From the NCBI GenBank assembly GCA_022709385.1, contig JAKLIX010000008.1, positions 26,654 through 90,653 of the forward strand: a stretch of 64,000 nucleotides of DNA, read 5' to 3'. Position numbers and translations under genes: made by a program. This document shows, one piece after another, positions 7,669 through 17,559 of this stretch. This DNA comes from Bacteroidota bacterium. Its GTDB lineage: Bacteria; Bacteroidota; Bacteroidia; Bacteroidales; CAIXZF01. The notes beneath the pieces are model-generated. The model was not told the origin of the DNA. It saw nothing but the letters and a program-made list of their open reading frames with translations, and searched no databases. How positions within the stretch are numbered: position 1 is the first letter of the stretch; each line of letters starts with the position of its first letter.

Positions 7669-9996
7669 ATGAAAACCATACATATATCATTCATATACAT
7701 AATCCTATTAATAGCATTTTCTCATCCCCTTAAGGCTCAGCATTACCATGGGACTGTTTACGGACTTGAATCCGGCAAGGAAAAGAGCCTGCTGCCGGGT
7801 GTGAATGTTTACTGGGCGGGAACGACCCGGGGCACCACGACCGATCAGGAGGGTAAATTCCATATTGAGCAGGTCGACCAGGGGAACAACAAACTGGTAT
7901 TCAGTTTTATGGGATATAAGACCGACACCATAGAAACCGGATCCCGGCGGGAAATCAGGATCGTGCTTGAACCGGACAACAAGCAACTTCAGGAAGTCGT
8001 CATCCGCGATCATACGCATGGTACTTACGTATCGAAGGTCAATCCCCTGAAAGTGGAGATGATCACGGGAAAAGAACTGGCCCGGGCCGCCTGTTGCAAC
8101 CTGTCGGAAAGTTTTGAGACCAATGCTTCCGTGGATGTCAGTTACAGTGATGCCGTAACGGGCGCCAAACAAATACAGCTGCTCGGCTTATCGGGTGTTT
8201 ACAGCCAGATCATCTCGGAGAACACCCCCCTGATCCGCGGCCTGGGCACTTCCTTCGGGCTGAACTACATCCCCGGTCCGTGGATGGAATCCATCCAGGT
8301 CTCAAAAGGCACTTCATCGGTGATCAACGGATTTGAATCCATTACCGGGCAGATCAACGTGGAATACAAAAAGCCCGCCACCAGCGAGGCACTTTATCTG
8401 AACCTTTTCCTTGACGATCAGTTCAGGCGGGAGATCAACTTCAACACCCGCCACATCTTCAGTGAGCGACTGAGTACCATGATATTCGGACATTATTCGG
8501 GGCAGGACAAAAAGATCGACCATAACCATGATCATTTCATGGACATCCCGCAATTGGAGAACATCAATGTGTTCAACCGCTGGGATTACATCATACCGGG
8601 CAAGTACGACTCACGTTTCGGGATCAGGTATATGAGAGAAGACAGGACTGCAGGGATGATGGCATTCGATCGCGAATCATTTAGCTCGGACACAAGCGGC
8701 ATTTCGAGTCGTACTAAAACCTACGGATTACATTTGAACACAGAAAGGGCGGAAGCATTCTGGAAGAACGGTCTGATTTTCGGAGGACATCCTTACCGCT
8801 CTCTGGCCCTTATTCTGTCGGGTATTTATCACGACCAGGGGGGGTACCTGGGCTTAAACCGTTACCATGGCAACGAAAGAAGCCTGCATGCCAACCTCTT
8901 GTTCTCTTCAGAACTGTTTAACGAGCATCACAAAGTTACCACAGGCCTCAGCTTCCAGTTCAGCGATTACAGGGAAGCCTTCATGCGAACAGGGCTGACT
9001 TACCTTTACCAGGTGACGGGCACCATCAGCGACAGCACCCTTTGGAAATTACACAGTACCAGTGTCGCCCCTTACAATTTCGACCGGACTGACCGTATCC
9101 CCGGAATATTCCTGGAATACACCTACCATATCGACCACAAGCTTTCTGTCATCAGCGGATGGCGGCTCGACCGTCACAACCGCTACGGAACCCTGTTCAC
9201 ACCAAGGCTTCACCTGAGGTATCTTCTGAACGACCAGTTCACTCTCAGAGCCAGCGCCGGCAAGGGATATCACACGCCCAACCTGCTGTCGGAGAATTTC
9301 TCCCTGATGGCCGGACAAAGAGCATTGTTCTTCCAGTCGGGACTTCCCATTGATGAAGCCTGGAACTACGGGCTGAATATGACCCGTGACTTTCTGATCA
9401 AAGGGCGAAAAGCGCAGTTTGACCTGGAATTTTACCATACTGGTTTCCTGAATCAGGTGATTGCTGATCTGGACTCCGTTCCTACCGCGGCTTTCTTTTA
9501 TGCCCTTGACGGTAAGTCATATTCCAACAGCTTCCAGGCACAGTTTTCATGGGAAGTCATTCCCCGTCTCAGTGTGCTGATGGCATACAGGATCAGCGAC
9601 GTCCGGACTTCCACGGCCGGTGAGCTTCAGCGGAAAGCTTTGGTAAACCGTTATAAGGGACTGGTATCGGTGGCATATGCCGCTAAACATGATAAATGGA
9701 AAGCCGATATCACCGGGCAGCTGAACGGGCCTTCGCGGATACCAGACACCAGGAAACTCCCGGTAGAACTGCAGCGTGACGAACAGTCACCGGCCTATTT
9801 CATTCTGATGGCACAACTCAGCAGAAAATTTAAACGACTTGAAGTGTATGCCGGGGCAGAAAACCTGACCGACTTTGTCCAGCAGGATCCCATCACTGAA
9901 CCGCATGCCCCCTACCACCCGCATTTCGACACGTCTATGGTATGGGGGCCCGTGATGGGCAGAAGCTTCTACGCAGGCTTGCGCTGGGTATTGTAA
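7669..9996 (+). CDS. TonB-dependent receptor with carboxypeptidase-regulatory-like N-domain (metal-type)
   Basis: The 775-aa protein has a signal peptide (MKTIHISFIYIILLIAFSHP) and a CarboxypepD_reg-like domain (GVNVYWAGTTRGTTTDQEG). It then has a plug domain (SGVYSQIISENTPLIRGLG; SVINGFESITGQINVEY) and a long beta-barrel ending in an aromatic-terminated strand (FYAGLRWVL). The stretch DHTHGTYVSKVNP and the CC pair in RAACCNLSESFETNASVDV are characteristic of a Bacteroidota receptor subgroup found next to HYC_CC_PP proteins and heavy-metal efflux genes. The start was moved from 7645 to 7669 to fit the signal peptide. Substrate uptake (copper or a metal chelate) is an inference from neighbours and the His/Cys motifs. 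Confidence 0.88.
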   Translation: MKTIHISFIYIILLIAFSHPLKAQHYHGTVYGLESGKEKSLLPGVNVYWAGTTRGTTTDQEGKFHIEQVDQGNNKLVFSFMGYKTDTIETGSRREIRIVLEPDNKQLQEVVIRDHTHGTYVSKVNPLKVEMITGKELARAACCNLSESFETNASVDVSYSDAVTGAKQIQLLGLSGVYSQIISENTPLIRGLGTSFGLNYIPGPWMESIQVSKGTSSVINGFESITGQINVEYKKPATSEALYLNLFLDDQFRREINFNTRHIFSERLSTMIFGHYSGQDKKIDHNHDHFMDIPQLENINVFNRWDYIIPGKYDSRFGIRYMREDRTAGMMAFDRESFSSDTSGISSRTKTYGLHLNTERAEAFWKNGLIFGGHPYRSLALILSGIYHDQGGYLGLNRYHGNERSLHANLLFSSELFNEHHKVTTGLSFQFSDYREAFMRTGLTYLYQVTGTISDSTLWKLHSTSVAPYNFDRTDRIPGIFLEYTYHIDHKLSVISGWRLDRHNRYGTLFTPRLHLRYLLNDQFTLRASAGKGYHTPNLLSENFSLMAGQRALFFQSGLPIDEAWNYGLNMTRDFLIKGRKAQFDLEFYHTGFLNQVIADLDSVPTAAFFYALDGKSYSNSFQAQFSWEVIPRLSVLMAYRISDVRTSTAGELQRKALVNRYKGLVSVAYAAKHDKWKADITGQLNGPSRIPDTRKLPVELQRDEQSPAYFILMAQLSRKFKRLEVYAGAENLTDFVQQDPITEPHAPYHPHFDTSMVWGPVMGRSFYAGLRWVL

Positions 9997-10120
9997 TCAG
10001 GCTAAACTGCCGGACCGTTTCCGGATAAGCCGTTTGAAACATGAGAAAACGGGCCGGCCGGCAACAAAAAGCTGACCCTTTTCTGATGAAAGTCCTGCCC
10101 GATGCTATCAAGATTCGATT

Positions 10121-10128
10121 TACCTTTG
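10121..10128 (+). promoter_or_regulatory. -7 box (TACCTTTG) for the DUF4301 gene
   Basis: TAnnTTTG match 24 nt before the ATG at 10152. It lies downstream of the first in-frame ATG (10041) and so decides the start. Confidence 0.6.
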
Positions 10129-10151
10129 CCAGACACCAACACCCTGCAAGG

Positions 10152-11690
10152 ATGTTTTCAGATCAGGACTTTGAACAGCTCCGCCAACGGGGCATTACAC
10201 TCCAGACCATAGAAAACCAGATCCATCATTTTCAGTCCGGTTTTCCCTTCATGAAACTTGTCAGACCGGCTATTCCGGGCGACGGCATTCGATGTTTTGA
10301 TGAATCGCAGCTTGCAACCTACCTCAATAATTTTGAGAAGGAGTGTCGCAGGCAAAGCATGCTGAAGTTCGTGCCTGCCTCTGGTGCAGCCAGCAGGATG
10401 TTCAAACACCTGTATGAATACCTGCAGGATCCGGTTCTGGGTGATGAGCATCTGCAAAAAGACCAGCATTTTCAATCCTTGTCCTACTTTCTTTCAAATC
10501 TGAGGCATTTCGCTTTTTACAGCGAGCTGGCCGCCAGACTGACTGAAAAAGGACGGCATCCGGAAGAGGATATGAAGTCGGGTAATTACCTCCCCTTCAT
10601 CGAAGGACTGCTTGAAACCGAAGGATTGAATTACGGCAGTCTTCCGAAAGGCTTGCTGAAGTTTCATCTTTACCCTGACGGAAGCAGCAGAACCGCCATT
10701 GAAGAGCACCTGATGGAAGGAATCCTTTATTGCCGTGATGCTTCAGACCAGGTTCAATTGCATTTTACCCTGTCGCCGGAACATGTCAGCCGCTTTCAGG
10801 AACACATCCGCCAGTCAGTCCCGGCACTTGAAATGACCTATGGCGTGCACATCACCGTGACGCACAGCATTCAGAAACCTTCCACCGATACCTTGGCCGT
10901 AGACATGCACAACCAGGCTTTCAGGGAAGCAGACGGAAGCCTGGTGTTCAGACCGGGAGGCCATGGGGCATTGATCGAAAACCTGAACGACCTGGATGCG
11001 GGCCTGATCTTTATCAAGAATATCGACAATGTGGTGCCTGATCATCATAAACAGGCAACCGTCATCTATAAGAAAGTCCTGGCGGCTTATCTTCAGCATG
11101 TCAGACAACAGGTGCATGACATGATCCCGGAGCTGAAAGACCAGGCAGGAGCGGAAAGGACGGAACAGATCAGAACCATGATGGAGACGGAGCTGAACAT
11201 CAGCACGGGGAACAAATGGGATTCGCTTTCCCAGTCTGAGCGTAACGCACTGCTTATGAGGCTCCTCGACCGTCCCATCCGGGTCTGCGGTATGGTCAGA
11301 AACGAAGGGGAGCCCGGCGGAGGGCCCTACTGGACGATGAACCGCAAAGGCGAAGTGTCGCTTCAGATCGTGGAGTCATCGCAGGTTGACATGGAGGATC
11401 CGGCACAGAAAGCGATTTTCTCGCAGGCCACACATTTCAATCCCGTGGATATTGTCTGCAATATTCATGACTACATGGGCAACAAATATGATCTCCATCG
11501 CTTTGTGGATGAAGAAACAGGCTTCATTTCGGTGAAATCAAAGGACGGCCGCATGCTGAAGGCGCAGGAACTTCCCGGACTGTGGAACGGGGCCATGGCC
11601 GACTGGATCACCCTGTTTGTGGAGGTGCCGGTTGCCACCTTCAATCCGGTAAAAACCATCAACGATCTGCTCAGAGATATGCACCGTTAG
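10152..11690 (+). CDS. DUF4301 family protein
   Basis: The 512-aa cytoplasmic protein matches what I recall of the DUF4301 family in length and start (MFSDQDFEQLRQRGITLQTI). It has a phosphate-loop-like segment VPASGAASRMFKHL at about residues 80-93 and a later GGHGALIENLNDL segment. The latter resembles the sugar-phosphate nucleotidyltransferase/uridylyltransferase fold, so a nucleotide-sugar-related activity is possible but unproven. The frame is open to 10041, but a -7 box lies between that ATG and 10152. It is convergent with the TPR-PD40-SPOR gene, and a stem-loop lies between them. It looks monocistronic. Confidence 0.8.
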   Translation: MFSDQDFEQLRQRGITLQTIENQIHHFQSGFPFMKLVRPAIPGDGIRCFDESQLATYLNNFEKECRRQSMLKFVPASGAASRMFKHLYEYLQDPVLGDEHLQKDQHFQSLSYFLSNLRHFAFYSELAARLTEKGRHPEEDMKSGNYLPFIEGLLETEGLNYGSLPKGLLKFHLYPDGSSRTAIEEHLMEGILYCRDASDQVQLHFTLSPEHVSRFQEHIRQSVPALEMTYGVHITVTHSIQKPSTDTLAVDMHNQAFREADGSLVFRPGGHGALIENLNDLDAGLIFIKNIDNVVPDHHKQATVIYKKVLAAYLQHVRQQVHDMIPELKDQAGAERTEQIRTMMETELNISTGNKWDSLSQSERNALLMRLLDRPIRVCGMVRNEGEPGGGPYWTMNRKGEVSLQIVESSQVDMEDPAQKAIFSQATHFNPVDIVCNIHDYMGNKYDLHRFVDEETGFISVKSKDGRMLKAQELPGLWNGAMADWITLFVEVPVATFNPVKTINDLLRDMHR

Positions 11691-11705
11691 GAAGGGAGGG
11701 TTAAG

Positions 11706-11725
11706 CCGCTGACACGGGTCAGCGG
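11706..11725. terminator. stem-loop between convergent genes
   Basis: CCGCTGAC (11706-11713) and GTCAGCGG (11718-11725) form a perfect 8-bp stem with a 4-nt loop at the convergent junction, overlapping the last codons of the minus-strand gene. No U-tract follows on either strand, so it is only a possible terminator. Confidence 0.4.
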
Positions 11726-14631
11726 GCGCTACAGCGATTCTCGTCTATCAGCGGGATCCAGGCATCACGATAGCCCAGTTCCACCAGCTTATCCCTTACG
11801 AGCCTGGCTTCATCAAGGGAAGGATATTCCCCGAAAAGGAAACGGTTCATCCCGTCCGTGCCGGTACACAAACGAACCTGCTTCAGCCGGCTGAAATACC
11901 TGATTCTCATGTTTCCCGCCCCAACCTGAACCGTATATCTGACCGAGCCGGAGGCATCCGTCAGCCCTGTTCCTGCCCGCAACACGCCGGCCCCCTCCAG
12001 AAGGGTCCTGGGATGACAGGTGCAGCGGTTTTCATCCACGGATGCCACCCAGGCATCCTTAAAACCCAGCAGCCTGAGTTCCGCAGCGAGTTGTGCGGCC
12101 TCTTCCTTCGTCTGAAAATCTCCGACCACAAAGCGGGCAAGGCCGTCGGGACCATAACAGATCTTTTTATCCCTGATATGATTGAAGTATCTGACTTTCA
12201 TCCATCCCGCCCCGACCTGCACGGTATAGCGGCCGCTGATCCCATCACCCGGCTCACAATCAGGCAGGCCTGGTCCCTTTTCTTCCTTTCCCGGCCGGCT
12301 TTTTTTCCCGGCAACAGTCACAGCAGAAGGTATCACGGGCTTATGTTCCTGTGGCTTCACCAAAGAGGTCTCCTGTTTTTTTTCAGCCGGCTGCGCCTCC
12401 GGCTTCAGAGGCTTTTCCGCCACTTTCACGGGAACGGGCGTTTCTGCCTTTCGGCCTGTATCGGCAGTTTGTATTCTCTGTGGATCCCGCAGCTGCTGAA
12501 CTTGTTTTTCACTTGCTTTCAGGATAGCCATCCTGACAGCAGCGAGGCTGTCGGACAATACTTTCTGCCTCACTTTCGTGACACTGTCCAGTTTTGCCTT
12601 CCGTTCAGCTTCCTGCAAGGCTTGCCTGATCACGGCTTCTTCGGCTGATTGCCTGTCATTCTGCACAATTTCCAAGGTGTCTGCATCAGGCGGCTGCGAC
12701 ACCGTATCAGGCTGATCCGGACTGATGATTTGCCGCTGCGTTCTTTCCAGGCCGGCCTGTTCAGGCTGAACCCTGTCAGCAGTATCCATTGCTGCCTTCA
12801 GTCCGGTAAATCCTGCAGAATCCTCTTTCATCACGGGCGCAGCCCCGGGTGGCTTTCCCTGATCCTGAAGACTATCCCGAACCGCTTCCTGTGGCGCTTT
12901 CTGCACTGTGCTGTCTTTTGAGGGTTCCCGGACTTCAATGCTGAAATCCGGCATATCCCGGCTTTCATCTGTTCCGGCAGGACGGTCAGGCAGGGTGTCG
13001 GTGGCAAAAGACAGCCGCGTTACTCCGGGTGGTCTGAACACCATGGGGTCCTGCCGCGGAAGTGCCACTTCTTCCTTGGACTCCGCTGCACTGATTGCAA
13101 GGGTGTCACCTGCCATGCCCGGCACTGCCGGAGGAAACACCTCGGCGACCATCGCAGAATCAAGGTAACGGGCAGCCATGATCTCCTGCCGCAGGGAAGC
13201 AGTATTCCTGTTGGAAGAGAACAACATGAGGTGAACAGCACTGAAGTATTTGTAATTCAGGTCGTCGGCCACGCTGTTGATGGGATAACCCAGGTTGACC
13301 GGTGCCTGCCAGCTGCTGTTCCTGAAATCGCTGTAAAAAATATCATAGCCCCCTGATGTGCTGTGGGAGGTTGAACTGAACCACAACCGCTGACCGTCTT
13401 CCGACAACCAGGGAGTGTCCTCATCGCCTGCCGTATTGATGACAAATCCCATATTGGCCGGGGCCGACCATGACCCGTCATCCTTTTTTTCAACCATGTA
13501 AAGATCCTTCCCGCCGAACCCCCCGGGCCTGTCGCTGACAAACACGATTTTATCCCCTTTGTAGGACAGGATGGCACAGGTCTCGTTGAATGCCGAATTA
13601 ATGCTCAGGTTGTCCTGGGGATCAGTCCAGCGGTTCTGATCACTCATGGAATAAAAGATGTTGAAATCCCCCTGCCGGTCGGAGGCGAATAAAAGAAAGC
13701 GGTTATCCGAAGAGAGGGAACAAAACAATTCATTGTAAGGCCCGTTCAGGTTCTGGCCGATGGCTTCATTCCTCAGCCAAACATCCACTGTCTTTTTCAG
13801 GATGTAAATTTCGCTGTTTGATTTGCCTCTTTCACCCGCCCTTTCACGTGTATAGAACATCTGGGTGAAATTGTGCGCAAACTGGGCACCGTAGGCAGAA
13901 AAATTCCTCATATTGGCAAGCGGAACCTGCAGAAACGCCACCCTGACCGGGGCAGTCCCCATCAGCACAGCCGTACTGACCTGTTCGATCCGCCTGTTCA
14001 CATCATTGAAAATCTCAAGGTTTCTTTGGCTTGCAAGCTTTCCGTTCCTGTCGACCAGGCGTGCCCTGAATTTCTCCAGATTGTCTCTGGCGGCTTCCAG
14101 GCTGCCGGCATGATGATAGCACAATCCGAGGTAATAGAAAGCATAAACAGGAGCGCTCCTTTCCTTCACCGAGTTATCCCTGTATGCCCCTACCGTATTG
14201 GTAACCGCCTTTTCGAGATAAGGAACGGCTTTGCTGATCTCCCGGCCGATATTGTAAATGCAATAGCCGGTCAGAAAGTTGAGATTCGCATTCTCCGGAT
14301 CATCTTTCACCAGCCTCAGCAATATCTGCAATGCTTCCTGATACTGTCCATTGTCGATATGTTCCCTGGCGGTGAGAAAATCCGTTTTAAAATCCGCAGC
14401 TGCCGGTAAGGCTGCGAAAAACGAGGTAGAGTTCGCAGACAGCTGCGACTGATAGCCTGTTTCTGAGGCAAATACACTTTGTCCCACCAGAGATAACAGG
14501 AGGATAAACAGCCCCGGGCGCAGCCATGAGCCGCCCGGCAATACAAACCCGGTATTTATTCTAATTTCCAGTGATTCAATATAATAATTACAAAACACGC
14601 CATGATGTCCTGTCATCAGGCAAACCATCAT
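11719..14631 (-). CDS. exported TPR-PD40 protein with two C-terminal SPOR domains
   Basis: The product is about 940-970 aa. It has an N-terminal export signal (WLRPGLFILLLSLVGQSVFA), TPR helices (AREHIDNGQYQEALQILLRL) and PD40/WD40-like propeller blades (FVSDRPGGFGGKDLYMVEKK; LWFSSTSHSTSGGYDIFYSD). A long low-complexity Ser/Gln/Lys-rich linker follows. Two tandem SPOR-type repeats close the protein, both opening RYTVQVGAG and both ending DENRC, which would bind peptidoglycan glycan strands. The 5' end is uncertain: ATGs at 14631/14628/14616 precede an unusual 30-aa stretch, and a TTG at 14541 would start directly at the signal peptide. It is a clear paralogue of the 17560-18981 gene and resembles PorE-like proteins, but with SPOR in place of OmpA. 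A role in envelope anchoring is an inference. Confidence 0.82.
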   Translation of the reverse strand: MMVCLMTGHHGVFCNYYIESLEIRINTGFVLPGGSWLRPGLFILLLSLVGQSVFASETGYQSQLSANSTSFFAALPAAADFKTDFLTAREHIDNGQYQEALQILLRLVKDDPENANLNFLTGYCIYNIGREISKAVPYLEKAVTNTVGAYRDNSVKERSAPVYAFYYLGLCYHHAGSLEAARDNLEKFRARLVDRNGKLASQRNLEIFNDVNRRIEQVSTAVLMGTAPVRVAFLQVPLANMRNFSAYGAQFAHNFTQMFYTRERAGERGKSNSEIYILKKTVDVWLRNEAIGQNLNGPYNELFCSLSSDNRFLLFASDRQGDFNIFYSMSDQNRWTDPQDNLSINSAFNETCAILSYKGDKIVFVSDRPGGFGGKDLYMVEKKDDGSWSAPANMGFVINTAGDEDTPWLSEDGQRLWFSSTSHSTSGGYDIFYSDFRNSSWQAPVNLGYPINSVADDLNYKYFSAVHLMLFSSNRNTASLRQEIMAARYLDSAMVAEVFPPAVPGMAGDTLAISAAESKEEVALPRQDPMVFRPPGVTRLSFATDTLPDRPAGTDESRDMPDFSIEVREPSKDSTVQKAPQEAVRDSLQDQGKPPGAAPVMKEDSAGFTGLKAAMDTADRVQPEQAGLERTQRQIISPDQPDTVSQPPDADTLEIVQNDRQSAEEAVIRQALQEAERKAKLDSVTKVRQKVLSDSLAAVRMAILKASEKQVQQLRDPQRIQTADTGRKAETPVPVKVAEKPLKPEAQPAEKKQETSLVKPQEHKPVIPSAVTVAGKKSRPGKEEKGPGLPDCEPGDGISGRYTVQVGAGWMKVRYFNHIRDKKICYGPDGLARFVVGDFQTKEEAAQLAAELRLLGFKDAWVASVDENRCTCHPRTLLEGAGVLRAGTGLTDASGSVRYTVQVGAGNMRIRYFSRLKQVRLCTGTDGMNRFLFGEYPSLDEARLVRDKLVELGYRDAWIPLIDENRCSAR

Positions 14632-14666
14632 TCAACTTTCAAATATCCGGAATGAGCGGCACATTA

Positions 14667-17537
14667 TCAAGCCGTGATATCATTTTCTTTATACAGCTTT
14701 AAAAAGTCAGCCAGCGAGAAAGGTTTCACCAGGTAGCCGTCCATGCCGGCCGCAAGGCAATTCTCCCTGTTTTCGTCCGTTGCATCTGCAGTCACCGCAA
14801 ATATTTTAAGTCTTTTCTTCACTGCGGATTTCTCTTCCCACTCCCTGATCACCCTTGTAGCAGTGATACCGTCATGATCAGGCATTTGCACATCCATCAG
14901 CACGAGATCATAATCACCCTTCATTACCATTTCCATGGCCTGTTCACCATTGACGGCAAAATCGATCAGGGAACTGAATTTCCTGAAGGTGAGTGCTATC
15001 ACCTGTTGATTTACCTTATTATCTTCGACCAGCAGAATTTTCGGACGGGTACCGGTAACATCCTCTGCAGGGATTTGACTTGCTTGCGCTCCTCCGGACA
15101 ATGTTCCTGTTTCACTGAAAAAATCACCCAACATGGCTGCCAGTTCAGCTTTCAGCACGGGTTTGCTTAGAAATCCCTGAAAGCCGGCTTCCTGAACATC
15201 CTGCGCCGTGATCAGGTCAGACCTGGAAGTAAGGAGAAATGCGGGAATGCCGGCGGCCCTGCTGAGGTTGCGGATTTCCCGGCCAAGGCTCAGCGCATCC
15301 GCAGCGGTCATCTGGTGATCAACCAGGATAAAATCGAAAGGATTCCCCGACTTTCCGGCTTCTTCAATCGTTTTCAGTCCTTCCTGCCCATGAAGGGCTT
15401 CCGTACAGGAGCAATGCCATGTTTCGAGGTATTTCTTCAGTATCGTCCGGCTGTTGGAATTTTCGTCAATGACCAGGCATTTTCTTCCTTCCAGGCCGGC
15501 CTGCTGCGAATCCGGCAGGCTCTGTTCAGGGGGGACGCCCAGCAACACGGTACATGTGAATGTTGAACCCGGGCCTGCATCGCTCCCGACATGAATCTCC
15601 CCACCCATCAGCGCCACCAGGTGTCTGCTGATGACCAGGCCAAGGCCTGAACCGGTGAACCGCCGGGTAACGGAAGGATCGACCTGGGTAAAGGGTTTGA
15701 ATAAAAGTGCCCTGTCTTCCGCAGCAATGCCGATACCGCTGTCCCTGACCTGAAACTGCAGCCTGAGTTGCTTCTCGTCCCTTCCCAACATCTCCGCAGT
15801 GATCAGGATTTCCCCTTCAGTGGTAAACTTCACCGCATTGTCGAGGAGGTTCATCAAAACCTGCCTGAGCCTCATGGAATCACCGCTAACAACACGGGGA
15901 ATCCCGCTGTCAAAGAAACAATGCAGCGTCAGGTTCTTTTCACGGGCTTTCCGGGAATAATCCAGGCAAAGTTCATCAAAGACCTGCCTCAGTTCAAAAG
16001 GTTTCTGTGACAGCTCTATTTTACCCGTCTCAATCAGGGTGAAGTCGAGTACATTGTTAATCACCGAAAGCAGCTTGCCGGATGATGCCAGGATCACACC
16101 CGTATATTCCTTCTGTTCCTCATTCAGGGCGGTGGATTGGAGAATCTCGGCCATACCTACTATCCCATTCATGGGGGTCCGGATCTCGTGCGACATATTG
16201 GAGAGAAATACGCTCTTGGCTTTGTTGGCCCTGTCAGCGATATCTCTCTGAATCTTAAGAAGTTTGTTTGACCTGATTTTCAGTTGGAGTGAATACACGA
16301 CCAGGCCCACCACCAAAGCGAGAAAGATAAAACCAAGCACAAAGATCAGGGTCATGGCTTTCTGCCGCTTGAGTTCCAGACTTTGAATCCGGCTTTTGTC
16401 GGTTAGCATTTCAATCTCCTTCTCTTTCTTTTCCGTTTCATATTTGGTCTGGACTTCAAGCAACTGCCGGTTATATTTCTCCTTATTCAGACTGTCGTTC
16501 ACCTGCTGGAATAAGCTGAAATACTCATAGGCTTCACGGTATTTACCCATGCCGGCATATGTCTGATGGAGGTTTTCATAGGCAGTGCGAAGGGGTTCGT
16601 TTTGCCGGGTACTGTATGCAATGCTCACTGCCTTGCCGAAATAACTCAGCGCCTCAGACAATTTACCAAGTTTTTTATATGTACTTCCTACATAATTCAG
16701 GGTATTGGGATCGGTGGTACCGAGCTCTTCCGATATTCTGACCGATTGAAGGAAGTAGGACAAGGCATCATGATACATTTCATTATCGAAATACAGGCTT
16801 CCGATATTATTCAGTGCGAGAGCCTTTCCTTCCAGATCGCCCGTACTGTCGCAAAATGCAAGAAATTCCCTAAATGCCCGCAGGGCTTCATCCGGCTTAC
16901 CCACCACACTGTATATCATGCCGATATTGTTCACCATTACGCTCATCAATCCGGCGTCTCCGAGCTTTTTGAATATTCCGAGGGCTGCAGTATAATGCTC
17001 CAGCGCTTTCTCCGGTTGTTCCAGGTAATAATATATATTACCGACATTATTATTGGCTTTCCCCAGCCCGGTGCTGTCGTTCAGGCCGGTATGAAGCTTC
17101 ATCGCCTCCAGGAAATATTCGAGCGCTTTCTGATATTTTGCCCTGCTCTCGCTTAATGCTCCGAGATTGGTGTAAGCAGCAGCAAGTCCGGCCTGGTCGC
17201 CAGCCTGCCTGGCCACCATCATGGCAGAATCATAGTACTTCTGACAAAGCTCATAATCCTTCAGGTTCATAAACACATTTCCCATATTCAGGTAAGCCTG
17301 GGAAAGATATTTTACCTGTTTTTCCGGTCCTGCAAGCAGGATGGCCTGGCGGGCATATTCCTGTGATCTTGACAGGTTGGAACTCAGATAATACTGCGAG
17401 AGCTGATTGAGGGCCGACAATTTCTGCTCCCCTTTCAGGTCGGGAAGTACTGCAATCAGGCTGTCGGCTTGGATGCTTCGGCCGGCATGGCAATGAAATG
17501 CAATAAACAGGAAAAATGCAGTAATTACAAGCTTCAT
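14667..17537 (-). CDS. TPR hybrid sensor histidine kinase with two receiver domains
   Basis: The 956-aa protein has a signal peptide (MKLVITAFFLFIAFHCHA) and about eight periplasmic TPR repeats (residues 30-350). A coiled coil (355-392), one transmembrane helix (395-417), HisKA with phospho-acceptor His450 (FLSNMSHEIRTPMNGIVGMA) and HATPase follow (N box with Asn567; SGIGI; GSGLGLVI). Two receiver domains close it, with phospho-acceptor Asp740 (FILVDHQMT) and Asp882 (LVLMDVQMP, with VEDN and conserved Lys in LVKPF). There is no HPt or DNA-binding output domain, so the partner response protein lies elsewhere. It sits between two paralogous TPR-PD40 exported proteins (gaps of 35 and 22 bp), suggesting one transcript and possible sensing of those proteins. 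The ligand is unknown. Confidence 0.92.
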   Translation of the reverse strand: MKLVITAFFLFIAFHCHAGRSIQADSLIAVLPDLKGEQKLSALNQLSQYYLSSNLSRSQEYARQAILLAGPEKQVKYLSQAYLNMGNVFMNLKDYELCQKYYDSAMMVARQAGDQAGLAAAYTNLGALSESRAKYQKALEYFLEAMKLHTGLNDSTGLGKANNNVGNIYYYLEQPEKALEHYTAALGIFKKLGDAGLMSVMVNNIGMIYSVVGKPDEALRAFREFLAFCDSTGDLEGKALALNNIGSLYFDNEMYHDALSYFLQSVRISEELGTTDPNTLNYVGSTYKKLGKLSEALSYFGKAVSIAYSTRQNEPLRTAYENLHQTYAGMGKYREAYEYFSLFQQVNDSLNKEKYNRQLLEVQTKYETEKKEKEIEMLTDKSRIQSLELKRQKAMTLIFVLGFIFLALVVGLVVYSLQLKIRSNKLLKIQRDIADRANKAKSVFLSNMSHEIRTPMNGIVGMAEILQSTALNEEQKEYTGVILASSGKLLSVINNVLDFTLIETGKIELSQKPFELRQVFDELCLDYSRKAREKNLTLHCFFDSGIPRVVSGDSMRLRQVLMNLLDNAVKFTTEGEILITAEMLGRDEKQLRLQFQVRDSGIGIAAEDRALLFKPFTQVDPSVTRRFTGSGLGLVISRHLVALMGGEIHVGSDAGPGSTFTCTVLLGVPPEQSLPDSQQAGLEGRKCLVIDENSNSRTILKKYLETWHCSCTEALHGQEGLKTIEEAGKSGNPFDFILVDHQMTAADALSLGREIRNLSRAAGIPAFLLTSRSDLITAQDVQEAGFQGFLSKPVLKAELAAMLGDFFSETGTLSGGAQASQIPAEDVTGTRPKILLVEDNKVNQQVIALTFRKFSSLIDFAVNGEQAMEMVMKGDYDLVLMDVQMPDHDGITATRVIREWEEKSAVKKRLKIFAVTADATDENRENCLAAGMDGYLVKPFSLADFLKLYKENDITA

Positions 17538-17559
17538 GTATGTAAATATTAAATATTAA

